Below, one piece after another: positions 1 through 7,739 of a DNA stretch of 42,187 nt; position 1 is the first letter of the stretch; each line of letters begins with the position of its first letter. Position numbers and translations under genes: made by a program. This stretch comes from an uncultured Lachnospiraceae bacterium (GTDB lineage: Bacteria; Bacillota; Clostridia; Lachnospirales; Lachnospiraceae): positions 1 to 42,187 of the forward strand of contig CAKZZH010000124.1 in NCBI GenBank assembly GCA_937885345.1, written 5' to 3'. The notes under the pieces are model-generated. The model searched no databases. It was not told the DNA's origin and saw only the letters and a list, made by a program, of their open reading frames with translations.

Positions 1-50
1 CAGAGATTGGATGCTTTTTCTATTTCTAAAATCCCTACAAAAACTTTACC

Positions 51-149
51 CTACGCTTTTTTGAGGCCCTGTGGTCGTATTTTCATTGTAATTGTCGCTT
101 TTCCCATCTGCCGTATATGTTCTTCGCTATAATTCTCTTTTGTGATCAT
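51..149 (-). pseudogene. Truncated AbiEii-type toxin remnant
   Basis: An ATG at 149 overlaps the end of the upstream antitoxin gene by 23 bases and follows a GGAGG-like site (around 159-164), which is the usual arrangement for the second gene of an AbiE pair. The first 13-14 codons (MITKENYSEEHIRQ) resemble the start of AbiEii nucleotidyltransferase toxins as I remember them. After that the frame diverges and stops (TAG, 51-53) after 32 codons, whereas the family is roughly 250-300 residues. No nucleotidyltransferase motif (GGTxL, DxD) can be seen before the window edge. I read this as the stump of a deleted or rearranged toxin gene. The alternative, a real small protein, is less likely. Confidence 0.5.
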
Positions 150-876
150 TTGTTTTATCCTCCAGAAGCAAATATTCCATCATACATTCCCTAAATTTCT
201 TACCTGCCCCTTTTCTGTTGGCATAACGAAACATAGTATTTTCATCTATCAGATAACGTTCATATGCCTCCGTAAAAATAGTTTTATATTCAGCCGGAGA
301 CACAATTTTGGCCAGAAGTTTATCAACTACGATGTCTACAAGTATTTTTTCTATCCGGCTATGCCAGACCTCGCCCGTTCCCTTGGGCGTTTCAGTGGGG
401 AGGCGGAGAATCACTATCTGATCATCGACCAGATATCTGTAATACTCTTCTATTTTAGGTTTAAGCATCACCCTTCCAGGATATTCATTACGAAGGGTGT
501 CAAACACAAAATCTATAACATCGTTTTCCACAGACACAAAGATCGTATTGTGTGCCAAAAGGTGATTAACAAATGCATTCAGTTGCGTAAGCTCAAATAC
601 TCTGAAATCAACATTCGGATACTCTTCCCGGATCACAGATGCGATCTGTACTGCGGCTTCCGAATATTTATATTGATAAATTCTCCTTTTGTCGCTAACA
701 GCATACTGATCTCTTCCGACATGGATGATCTCTCCTTCTGACACTGCTTTTCTTAATGCGTATTCTATTGTATAGATATTGCTCTCACCAAACTGATCTT
801 TATACGCCAAAATATAATCCTGCCGTGAGAATTTTTCTGCAGTTGAAATACGGGATAGCAACATGGTAGCAATCAC
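127..876 (-). CDS. AbiEi-type antitoxin / transcriptional repressor
   Basis: A 249-residue protein resembling the AbiEi (DUF6577-like) antitoxins of type IV abortive-infection toxin-antitoxin systems. Residues 15-60 look like a winged helix-turn-helix (FSRQDYILAYK, then YALRKAVSEGEI and HVGRDQYAV as the wing). The C-terminal part (about 70-240) is the mixed alpha/beta region expected to neutralise the toxin. Family members repress their own operon by binding inverted repeats in the promoter, and such repeats are present here at 891-919 and 964-992. The downstream toxin gene is only a stump, so the protein is probably an orphan antitoxin. The ATG at 876 is in frame; no strong ribosome site precedes it. 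Family assignment is by pattern recognition, not alignment. Confidence 0.7.
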   Translation of the reverse strand: MIATMLLSRISTAEKFSRQDYILAYKDQFGESNIYTIEYALRKAVSEGEIIHVGRDQYAVSDKRRIYQYKYSEAAVQIASVIREEYPNVDFRVFELTQLNAFVNHLLAHNTIFVSVENDVIDFVFDTLRNEYPGRVMLKPKIEEYYRYLVDDQIVILRLPTETPKGTGEVWHSRIEKILVDIVVDKLLAKIVSPAEYKTIFTEAYERYLIDENTMFRYANRKGAGKKFRECMMEYLLLEDKTNDHKREL

Positions 877-890
877 ATCCTTTTTTCACA

Positions 891-919
891 ATTTCGGCAT
901 TTTTTTGATTTTACTGCCG
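891..919. promoter_or_regulatory. Probable AbiEi operator, copy 1
   Basis: A 29-bp element with CGGCA and TGCCG arms as an inverted repeat around a 15-bp T-rich centre. It matches the copy at 964-992 at 26 of 29 positions and lies just downstream of the predicted -10 box (931-936), overlapping the likely transcript start. Position and symmetry fit autorepression by the adjacent gene product (inference). Confidence 0.65.
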
Positions 920-930
920 CTATAGTGATG

Positions 931-959
931 ATTATAGGCTTTCTTCTCGTTCAAGTCAA
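931..959 (-). promoter_or_regulatory. Sigma-A-type promoter of the antitoxin gene
   Basis: On the minus strand TTGACT (954-959) and TATAAT (931-936) are separated by exactly 17 bases. Transcription would begin near 924 and read into the antitoxin gene starting at 876. The promoter sits between the two operator copies. Confidence 0.75.
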
Positions 960-963
960 CACC

Positions 964-992
964 ATTTCGGCAGTATTTTGATTTTTCTGCCG
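964..992. promoter_or_regulatory. Probable AbiEi operator, copy 2
   Basis: The second 29-bp element, with the same CGGCA/TGCCG arms, ends five bases from the -35 box. The distance to copy 1 is 73 bp start to start, about seven helical turns, so both would face the same side of the DNA. Confidence 0.65.
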
Positions 993-1220
993 TTTTTGCG
1001 CAAAAAACCCGTAACCACACCCAAAAAAGGTGCAGCTACGGTCATACATTGTCATAGATCAGCAAAGAGCTTTGTTCATTTTACACATCCCCGGTAGGTC
1101 TGGTAATAAAGTCCACCTCACCCCATGAGTAATCTATAGTCAGAATGTATCCCAGCACAATTTCCACCTGCTTGGTGGGAACGAAGACGGGCTGTATTTG
1201 ATAAAATACTGATATCAAAG
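993..1220. other. Intergenic stretch with a possible decayed reading frame
   Basis: Between the operator and the lipoprotein gene the minus strand is open from about 1218 (a TTG) to a TAA at 1081-1083, about 45 codons, ending in a sequence such as YSWGEVDFITRPTGDV. I do not recognise it and see no ribosome site, so it may be the tail of a lost gene or chance. Otherwise I see only AT-rich spacer and the GGAGAGGAGG ribosome site (about 1220-1229) of the next gene. Confidence 0.25.
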
Positions 1221-1238
1221 GAGAGGAGGTTTCATGTT

Positions 1239-1724
1239 ATGAAACATAATATCAGTTCAAAGCGCAAGGCATTCCTGCCGGCTGTAATTTGCGCACTGCT
1301 TTGCATCACATGTTTTATGGGAGGATGCGCTTCTTCCGCCAAGACACCCACTGCAGAAGAGGCGCTAAATTCTCTTAAAGCGGCGGAACCAAAGATCACT
1401 TCGGTTACAGTCTACACCGCGGACACCGATCCCAACGGCATACTCGGTACTAAAGGAGCGTACACAGGTAAAGCGGCTTTTACATACGAGGGAATTGAGG
1501 GTGACGGCGGAAACATTGAAGTATTCGAAAACAGCGACGACTGCAAAGCACGTTACAATTATCTTTTAGAATTTACAAGTGAAGACCTCGGGATATTCGC
1601 GCTGAACCAGTACATATACATGTATGACAAGGCAGTATTCAGAGTAAGCAAGGATATCTCCACCGAAGAAGCCGAGAGCCTTAAAACCAAGATGGATAAA
1701 ATAATGGGCCAAACCGGCAAATAA
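1239..1724 (+). CDS. Small secreted lipoprotein of unknown function
   Basis: A 161-residue protein with a basic N-terminus, a hydrophobic stretch (about 12-27) and a lipobox FMGGC with the modified Cys at residue 30, so it is probably anchored outside the membrane. The mature part opens with a short polar segment and then a compact alpha/beta domain containing an SVTVYTADTDPN stretch and a YNYLLEF helix. I recognise no family. The start is supported by GGAGAGGAGG about ten bases upstream. It appears to be a single-gene unit, closed by a hairpin terminator just downstream. Confidence 0.75.
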   Translation: MKHNISSKRKAFLPAVICALLCITCFMGGCASSAKTPTAEEALNSLKAAEPKITSVTVYTADTDPNGILGTKGAYTGKAAFTYEGIEGDGGNIEVFENSDDCKARYNYLLEFTSEDLGIFALNQYIYMYDKAVFRVSKDISTEEAESLKTKMDKIMGQTGK

Positions 1725-1734
1725 ATTTTATCAA

Positions 1735-1778
1735 AAAGCGCGTTCCTACTTAAAACAGGGCGCGCTTTACTTGATTTT
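1735..1778 (+). terminator. Rho-independent terminator after the lipoprotein gene
   Basis: A perfect 8-bp stem, AAAGCGCG (1735-1742) and CGCGCTTT (1761-1768), is followed by a T-rich tract (GATTTTTT). Confidence 0.7.
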
Positions 1779-1840
1779 TTCGCGCATTTCTATTATTATA
1801 ACCTCGTATGTAATTTTATACAAAAAGGAGTCATTATAAA

Positions 1841-3211
1841 ATGAGCGAAAATGAAGTAAAAGAGCAGAAGGTACCCGGCTACAAGAAATGGGTCAGAGCA
1901 GCGATTCCTGCACTGCTTCTTCACATGAGTATCGGAACCGTTTACTGCTGGTCAGTGTTCAGTCAGGAAATTGCCGATTATATCGGCCATGAGAAGAGCT
2001 CTGTCGAATGGGCATTCTCACTTGCTATCTTCTTCCTCGGAATGTCAGCTGCATTCCTCGGAAATGTTGTTGAGAAGGACATTCACAAATCCTCTCTTAT
2101 CGCAACGATCTGCTTTTCGGCAGGTATGGCGCTTACCGGTTTCTTTATCTGGTACGGCGGTGGTCACAAAGGAAGCATGCTTGCACTTATAGGTATATTT
2201 GTAAGCTACGGTTTTATTATGGGTGTAGGTCTCGGCACAGGTTATCTTTCACCGGTAAAGACACTTATGCTTTGGTTTAAGGATAACAAAGGACTCGCGA
2301 CAGGTCTTGCCGTTGCGGGATTCGGTGCAGCCAAGGCAATTGCCAGCCCCATAATGGAAAAAATACTTTATACGGATGTTGCAAATCATGTACAGAGAGA
2401 AGGCGGAATATATCTTATGTTCTTCATTCTCGCAGCAGTATATTTTGTACTTATGTTTATCGGACACCTCCTTCTCAAAAAGCCCGACGGATGGCATGAG
2501 CCCGCCAAGGGTGAGAAGAAGCCCGGAATCCTTGCAACACTTAAGACCAAACCTATCAGCAATTACATCGGGATCTGGCTTATGTTCTATATCAACATAA
2601 CCTGCGGTCTTGCCCTTATCTCTCAGGAGAAGGCAATTGTAAAATGTCTCGGCCTTGCCGCTATGGCAGGAACGATCTCTTCCATCTCCGCGATCTTCAA
2701 TGCAGGCGGCAGACTTGGTTTCTCGGCATGGGCTGATTATCAGAAGGATCGTAATACCATCTACAAGATCATATTTATCCTTTCGATCGTATTTACCGCA
2801 GCAGTAATGATCACACAAGGGATCGTTAAGGGATCATCCGTAACAATACTTATGGTGATCACCATAGCACTTATATTCGTGGTTAACGCAGGATACGGCG
2901 GAGGCTTCTCCAATGTTCCCACACTTCTCTCAGATCACTACGGAATGGGTTCGATCAGCGCTATACACGGTATCACACTTTCAGCATGGGCTATGGCAGG
3001 TCTTACCGGTAACCAGATCGCAACCTTCATCGTTAACCACACAGGTGAGTTCGTAGAGATGAACGGATATACAGTAAACCCCACAGGTTACCAGAACGTA
3101 CTTTACTTTACACTTGCGATGTACATAGTTGCATTCATCCTTTGCATGGTTCTTGTTAAGCCAAGCGGCAAAGCCCTCGAAGCCAAGAAAGCCAAGGCAG
3201 ATCAGGCTTAA
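1841..3211 (+). CDS. OFA-family MFS transporter (oxalate/formate antiporter-like)
   Basis: A 456-residue polytopic membrane protein with about 12 predicted transmembrane segments. The N-terminus (LLLHMSIGTVYCWSVFSQ) and the GLGTGYLSPVKTLMLWF-type stretch near residues 132-148 are typical of the OFA subgroup of the major facilitator superfamily, which exchanges or imports small mono- and dicarboxylates. The substrate cannot be read from the sequence: oxalate/formate is only the name of the founding member, and pyruvate or lactate-like acids are equally possible. The ATG follows AAAGGAG by a good distance. It is transcribed alone and ends at a hairpin shared with the convergent gene. Confidence 0.85.
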   Translation: MSENEVKEQKVPGYKKWVRAAIPALLLHMSIGTVYCWSVFSQEIADYIGHEKSSVEWAFSLAIFFLGMSAAFLGNVVEKDIHKSSLIATICFSAGMALTGFFIWYGGGHKGSMLALIGIFVSYGFIMGVGLGTGYLSPVKTLMLWFKDNKGLATGLAVAGFGAAKAIASPIMEKILYTDVANHVQREGGIYLMFFILAAVYFVLMFIGHLLLKKPDGWHEPAKGEKKPGILATLKTKPISNYIGIWLMFYINITCGLALISQEKAIVKCLGLAAMAGTISSISAIFNAGGRLGFSAWADYQKDRNTIYKIIFILSIVFTAAVMITQGIVKGSSVTILMVITIALIFVVNAGYGGGFSNVPTLLSDHYGMGSISAIHGITLSAWAMAGLTGNQIATFIVNHTGEFVEMNGYTVNPTGYQNVLYFTLAMYIVAFILCMVLVKPSGKALEAKKAKADQA

Positions 3212-3250
3212 GTAAAGCTGCATAAACGATTACCAAATATAACAAATAAA

Positions 3251-3304
3251 AATATCCGCCGATATGAAAGCGAGAATTCGCGATCAGATCGACGGATATT
3301 TATT
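3251..3304. terminator. Bidirectional terminator between convergent genes
   Basis: Thirteen-base arms at 3251-3263 (AATATCCGCCGAT) and 3288-3300 pair with one mismatch, with A-rich sequence on the left and T-rich on the right. It can serve both the MFS gene (plus) and the response-regulator gene (minus). Confidence 0.65.
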
Positions 3305-3328
3305 TACATATGCGCCCTGCAGCGCATT

Positions 3329-4093
3329 TCATTTCTTATGAACCATAAAATACTCTTTGATAACGTTAAGGAGATGTTCCTTACTCATTGTGGTCTTGAG
3401 GAAGTATCCTTCCGGTTTAAGCTCCATAACGGCTCTTACGCTGTCAGGATCGCCCTTGCCGGTTATAAACATTACAGGAGTGCTCTTAATCCTCTCTTCG
3501 GCTCTGATCATCTCAAGGACCTGAGGACCCGACCAGCCGGGCATATCATAATCAAGCAGGACCATATCGACCTTTTTGTTTTCATCGGTAATTATGCTTA
3601 TGGCATCCATTCCGGAGCCGCTGAGGATAACATTGTAATCCTTCTCCAGCCAGCCCTTCTCTATCTGAAGCATGATCGGATCGTCATCCACGACAAGCAA
3701 AGTCTTCTCTTTGACAGACTTCTTATCGATGCTTGCAAGTGTTGAAGACAATTCCTTAAGATTTATGGGACGGGGAAAAGCAGCCGCAAAATTCTTCTCC
3801 GAGATCAGTCTGTGCACACCGCTAAAGCCGTTCGGATCTCCGGCAATAAAAAGTGTCATTTCGGTCATATGCTGCATATACACCTCACGCAGCTTGTTAA
3901 CGGCAATGTTTATTTTCTCGTTATAATCTTCGACATAGACGAAAACATATTTGCTCGCCGCAAGTGTCTGCGCAAATCCGGCCTCCGCAGCCTGAATCAC
4001 CTTAACCTCAAAATCAAGTCCCCAAAGATTGTTGGCAAGAGATTTTACCATGAAACTGATACCGTCACAGATGATCGCTATTTTATCCTTCAC
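3329..4093 (-). CDS. Response regulator: receiver-like domain plus REC, no output domain
   Basis: A 254-residue protein. Residues 130-250 are a canonical receiver: acidic pocket VVDDD (134-138), phospho-acceptor D181 in LLDYDMP, conserved Thr in MFITGKG, and Lys in YFLKT. Residues 1-120 have a receiver-like alpha/beta layout (IAIICDG at the start) but lack a clear phospho-acceptor, so this half looks like a pseudo-receiver. No DNA-binding or enzyme domain follows. The gene starts 11 bases after the ABC-exporter operon and is probably co-transcribed with it. A protein of the same build is encoded at 36559-37329. The partner kinase is unknown; it may act as a phosphate-dependent adaptor (inference). 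Confidence 0.8.
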   Translation of the reverse strand: MKDKIAIICDGISFMVKSLANNLWGLDFEVKVIQAAEAGFAQTLAASKYVFVYVEDYNEKINIAVNKLREVYMQHMTEMTLFIAGDPNGFSGVHRLISEKNFAAAFPRPINLKELSSTLASIDKKSVKEKTLLVVDDDPIMLQIEKGWLEKDYNVILSGSGMDAISIITDENKKVDMVLLDYDMPGWSGPQVLEMIRAEERIKSTPVMFITGKGDPDSVRAVMELKPEGYFLKTTMSKEHLLNVIKEYFMVHKK

Positions 4094-4104
4094 CTTATAT
4101 CCCC

Positions 4105-5832
4105 CTATCTGCTCTCATAGAGCTGCTTATAGAAACCTCCAAGTGCAAGAAGTTCTTCATGATTACCGTGTTCGATAATATTACCGTCCTTCATAACCAA
4201 TATTATATCCGCAGATTGTATTGTTGACAACCTGTGAGCTACAATAAAACTTGTCCTGCCCTCCATCATACGAGCGAATGCTTCCTGTATCTTAACCTCG
4301 GTCCTTGTATCGATCGAGGAGGTTGCTTCGTCAAGAATAAGAAGCGGCGGCAGACAGAGCATTACTCTGGTTATGCACAGAAGCTGTTTCTGGCCCTGTG
4401 AGAGGCTTCCGCCGTCTTCACCGATGATCGTATCATATCCGTTCGGAAGCTTCTTAATGAAGCTGTGAGCATGTGAAGCCTTGGCCGCCGCAATGATCTC
4501 TTCCTCCGTAGCATCGGGCTTACCGATGATCAAATTATCCCTGATGGTTCCGTATCTGAGCCAGGTTTCCTGCAGCACCATTCCGTAATTCTTTCTGAGC
4601 GAATGACGCGTAACACTGCGTATATCCTTGCCTTCCAGACTAATAGACCCGCTGTCCACATCATAAAATCTTATAAGCAGGTTAATGACCGTCGTCTTGC
4701 CGCATCCCGTAGGCCCGACGATAGCAACCTTCTGACCGGCCTGTACTTTAAGTGTAAAATCCTTAATAAGCGGCTTTGCCGGGTCGTATGCAAATTCCAC
4801 CGAATCAAAATCAACATCACCACCGTTATCCTCTACGCTGACTTCATCAGTCATGGACTCATCCATCGGCTTCTCTTCGATTATATCAAGAATCCTTCCG
4901 GCACAGGCGATGGAATTTTGAAGTTCGGTAATGACACCGCTTATCTCGTTAAAAGGCTTTGCATACTGCGTTGCATAGGAAAGAAGCGAGGATAATTTAC
5001 CAACCGTAAATGCAAGGGGATTCGATATGACCGAAAACGCTCCGACAAGTGTTACGATAGCGTATACAACATTATTGATAAGTCTTGTGGAAGGGTTTGT
5101 GAGCGATGAGAAGAATATCGCTTTGAGAGAGCAATTTCTGTATCTCTCATTGATCTCATCAAAGGTCTCCATGGAAGCCTTCTCACGGCTGTATGCCTGA
5201 ACCACTTTCTGATTACCGATCATCTCGTCGATAAAAGATGTCTGTTCCCCTCTTGTTATTGACTGAAGATGAAACATTTTATATGTGCGCTTTGCAACAA
5301 AGGAAGCGACCAAAAAAGACAGAGGTGTCATAAGAACGACCACAAGGGCGATTCTCCAGTTGATAAGAAGCATAAAAACAAGCGTTCCGAGGATTGTCAT
5401 AACACCGCTGAAAAACTGTGTAAAGCCCATAAGGAGTCCGTCCGCAAACTGATCGACATCAGAGATCATTGCGCTTACCACATCGCCCGTAGGGTGCGAA
5501 TCCGCATATTTAACGGGAAGATGCTGAAGTTTCTCGAAAGCATCCTTTCTGATATCGTGAACTATCGAATAAGTTATTTTGTTATTGATCGCGTTCATAA
5601 CCCACTGAAGTACGGCAACTGCGACCACACAGGCGAGTATTATGACAATTATCTTAAAAATGCCGCCAAAATCGACATTACCGGCTTCGATTATTTTATC
5701 GATCGCATTACCCTGAAGGCGCGGAATGATAAGCTGTCCCGCAACGGTCACAAGTGAGATGAACATCGTAAGAAGCAGGAGAAATCTGTATTTGCCGATG
5801 TATTTGATGATCCTCTTTATCGTATCTTTCAT
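4105..5832 (-). CDS. ABC multidrug-type exporter, subunit with consensus Walker B (TMD-NBD)
   Basis: A 575-residue half-transporter. Six transmembrane segments lie in about 1-310, followed by a nucleotide-binding domain: Walker A GPTGCGKTT (373-381), signature LSQGQ (477-481), Walker B with D501 and catalytic E502 (LILDEATSS), and H533 in VAHRLST. All catalytic residues are consensus. The signature, however, is LSQGQ rather than LSGGQ, and this signature faces the degenerate Walker site of the partner. The start overlaps the stop of the upstream gene (ATGA), which is typical of an obligate heterodimer. The likely role is ATP-driven export of drugs, peptides or lipids; the substrate is not evident. 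Confidence 0.88.
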   Translation of the reverse strand: MKDTIKRIIKYIGKYRFLLLLTMFISLVTVAGQLIIPRLQGNAIDKIIEAGNVDFGGIFKIIVIILACVVAVAVLQWVMNAINNKITYSIVHDIRKDAFEKLQHLPVKYADSHPTGDVVSAMISDVDQFADGLLMGFTQFFSGVMTILGTLVFMLLINWRIALVVVLMTPLSFLVASFVAKRTYKMFHLQSITRGEQTSFIDEMIGNQKVVQAYSREKASMETFDEINERYRNCSLKAIFFSSLTNPSTRLINNVVYAIVTLVGAFSVISNPLAFTVGKLSSLLSYATQYAKPFNEISGVITELQNSIACAGRILDIIEEKPMDESMTDEVSVEDNGGDVDFDSVEFAYDPAKPLIKDFTLKVQAGQKVAIVGPTGCGKTTVINLLIRFYDVDSGSISLEGKDIRSVTRHSLRKNYGMVLQETWLRYGTIRDNLIIGKPDATEEEIIAAAKASHAHSFIKKLPNGYDTIIGEDGGSLSQGQKQLLCITRVMLCLPPLLILDEATSSIDTRTEVKIQEAFARMMEGRTSFIVAHRLSTIQSADIILVMKDGNIIEHGNHEELLALGGFYKQLYESR

Positions 5833-7559
5833 GATGCCACCTCCCTTGAGTTGGTCTTCATGTCGATATCGTAAATCTCCCTGTATACATCGCAGGTCTT
5901 AAGGAGCTCATCGTGAGTTCCCTGACCGCAGATTCTGCCGTCATCGAGAACAAGGATGTTATCGGCTCCGGCAATGGATGTGATCCTCTGTGAAACTATG
6001 ATCATCGTGTAATCCTTGATCGCGTTTCTAAGTTTTGAGTCGGTCACATAATCAAGCGCCGACGAAGAATCGTCGAGAATGAGGATCTCAGGATCCCTGA
6101 CAAGCGCTCTTGCAATGGACAAACGCTGTCTCTGACCGCCCGACAGATTGGTCGCGCCGGTATTAAGCTCATAATCGAGCCGGCCTTCCTTCTCTTCCAC
6201 GAATTCCCAGGCCTGCGCTTTTTTAAGCGCCGCAATGATCTCCTCATCGGTGGCATCGGGCTTGCCCCATTTTATATTGTCTCTTATAGTGCCCTTAAAA
6301 AGGACCGCTTTCTGAAGAACGATACCCACTTTGGAGCGGATGTCGTCCATTGCATAATCTTTTACATTGAGGCCGTCTACGATAACTTCGCCGGCCGTTG
6401 CGTCATAGAATCTCGGAATCATATTCACGATGGTGGATTTGCCCGAACCCGTACCGCCTATGATACCGATGGTCTGCCCTCTCTTAACGGTAAAATTGAT
6501 ATCCGAAACGGCAGCGTCGCCGGTCTCATTATAAGCAAGACTCACATTCTTAAATTCAATAACAGCCGGGGCGTCAGAATCCGCGGCAGCGGCGGTGCTT
6601 TCGGGAAACTGCATATTGCTCTTCATATCGAAGACCTGCGTTATCCTGTTGGCGCTGGCCATAGCTTTGGTAACCTGAATTATAAGGTTTGCAAGTTTGA
6701 TAAGCTCAACAAGGATCTGCGACATATAATTAACGAGTGCCACAACCTGGCCCTGCGTAAGAATACCGTTGTCAACACGAACGGCACCGGTATAGATGAG
6801 AACGACCATCGCAGCATTGATGATAACAAAGGTTATCGGGTTCATAAGCGCGGAAAGCTTGCCGCTTACGATCTGTACTTTGCGAAGCTCGTCATTACGG
6901 GCATTGAAATTGTTAACCTCATCCTGCTCCTTGCCAAAAACCCTTATTACACGGATACCGTTTAAGTTCTCTCGCGTAAGACGGAGTATGCGGTCAAGCT
7001 TGCTCTGAACCGTTGTATAAAGCGGCATGGAAGCCAGTAAAATTCCGAATACGACTATCATCAGAAGCGGAATTGCCACGCAGAATATAAGAGCACATTT
7101 TACATCGACGGTAAAAGCCATGATCATGGCGCCGAATACGATAAAAGGCGATCTGAGGAATAATCTGAGCACCATATTAACGCAGCCCTGCACCGCATTA
7201 ACATCACTTGTAAGACGATTTATAAGGCTCGATGTGCCGGCCTTGTCAATCGAAGAAAATGACAGTCCCTGAATATGTTCAAAGAGAGCGTGTCTGAGTT
7301 CGGTCGCAAAACCGGTGGCTGCTTTGGCAGCAAAATACTGCGCTGTTACGGAACTGATGAAACCAACCAGCCCAAGAAGTGCCATGATAAGCACATGTGT
7401 AACAACGTAATTCTTATCGGAATTGGCAATACCCGAGTCAATGATGTCCGCCACAACAAGCGGAATGAAGAGTTCAAAAGACGCCTCAAGAAGCTTAAAA
7501 AGCGGCCCGAGGATCGATTCAACCTTATAATGTTTGAGAAATCTGAGTAATTTTTTCAT
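5829..7559 (-). CDS. ABC multidrug-type exporter, subunit with degenerate catalytic site
   Basis: A 576-residue half-transporter with a six-segment membrane domain (about 1-310) and a nucleotide-binding domain: Walker A GGTGSGKST (368-376), signature LSGGQ (472-476), Walker B ILILDD. D497 replaces the catalytic glutamate, and Q524 replaces the switch histidine (IVSQRITS). This is the pattern of asymmetric heterodimers such as LmrCD, BmrCD and TM287/288, where one ATP site binds but hardly hydrolyses. It is the first gene of the operon and is read from a promoter at 7660-7688 overlapped by a palindrome. I see no good ribosome site before the ATG, and a hairpin lies about 25 bases upstream. Confidence 0.88.
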   Translation of the reverse strand: MKKLLRFLKHYKVESILGPLFKLLEASFELFIPLVVADIIDSGIANSDKNYVVTHVLIMALLGLVGFISSVTAQYFAAKAATGFATELRHALFEHIQGLSFSSIDKAGTSSLINRLTSDVNAVQGCVNMVLRLFLRSPFIVFGAMIMAFTVDVKCALIFCVAIPLLMIVVFGILLASMPLYTTVQSKLDRILRLTRENLNGIRVIRVFGKEQDEVNNFNARNDELRKVQIVSGKLSALMNPITFVIINAAMVVLIYTGAVRVDNGILTQGQVVALVNYMSQILVELIKLANLIIQVTKAMASANRITQVFDMKSNMQFPESTAAAADSDAPAVIEFKNVSLAYNETGDAAVSDINFTVKRGQTIGIIGGTGSGKSTIVNMIPRFYDATAGEVIVDGLNVKDYAMDDIRSKVGIVLQKAVLFKGTIRDNIKWGKPDATDEEIIAALKKAQAWEFVEEKEGRLDYELNTGATNLSGGQRQRLSIARALVRDPEILILDDSSSALDYVTDSKLRNAIKDYTMIIVSQRITSIAGADNILVLDDGRICGQGTHDELLKTCDVYREIYDIDMKTNSREVAS

Positions 7560-7585
7560 AATAATAGTAGTATAGCATAGAGATT

Positions 7586-7608
7586 GACCCGAAGCAACGC
7601 TCCGGGTC
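7586..7608 (-). promoter_or_regulatory. Leader hairpin before the exporter start codon
   Basis: On the minus strand GACCCG and CGGGTC pair and continue through AGC/GCT to a GTT loop. It lies between the predicted transcript start and the ATG at 7559. There is no T-tract after it, so it looks more like a leader structure than a terminator. Its function is unknown. Confidence 0.4.
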
Positions 7609-7648
7609 GTAGTGTATTATATGAAAATGGCAATATTTGGCATACTTA

Positions 7649-7680
7649 TTACACAGGTTAGTATATTCTAACTTGTGTTA
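7649..7680. promoter_or_regulatory. Palindromic operator over the exporter promoter
   Basis: Arms TTACACAGGTTAG (7649-7661) and CTAACTTGTGTTA (7668-7680) are inverted repeats matching at 11 of 13 positions around a TATATT centre. The element covers the -10 box and spacer of the exporter promoter, where a MarR- or TetR-type repressor would bind. No such regulator is encoded in the window. Confidence 0.6.
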
Positions 7681-7688
7681 GATGTCAA
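7660..7688 (-). promoter_or_regulatory. Sigma-A-type promoter of the ABC exporter operon
   Basis: Minus-strand TTGACA (7683-7688), a 17-base spacer and TATACT (7660-7665). The predicted transcript would have a leader of about 95 bases. Confidence 0.7.
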
Positions 7689-7739
7689 TAACTTTTTTTA
7701 AAATTAGATCGATATATCGATACAGTATCCTTCTTTAGG

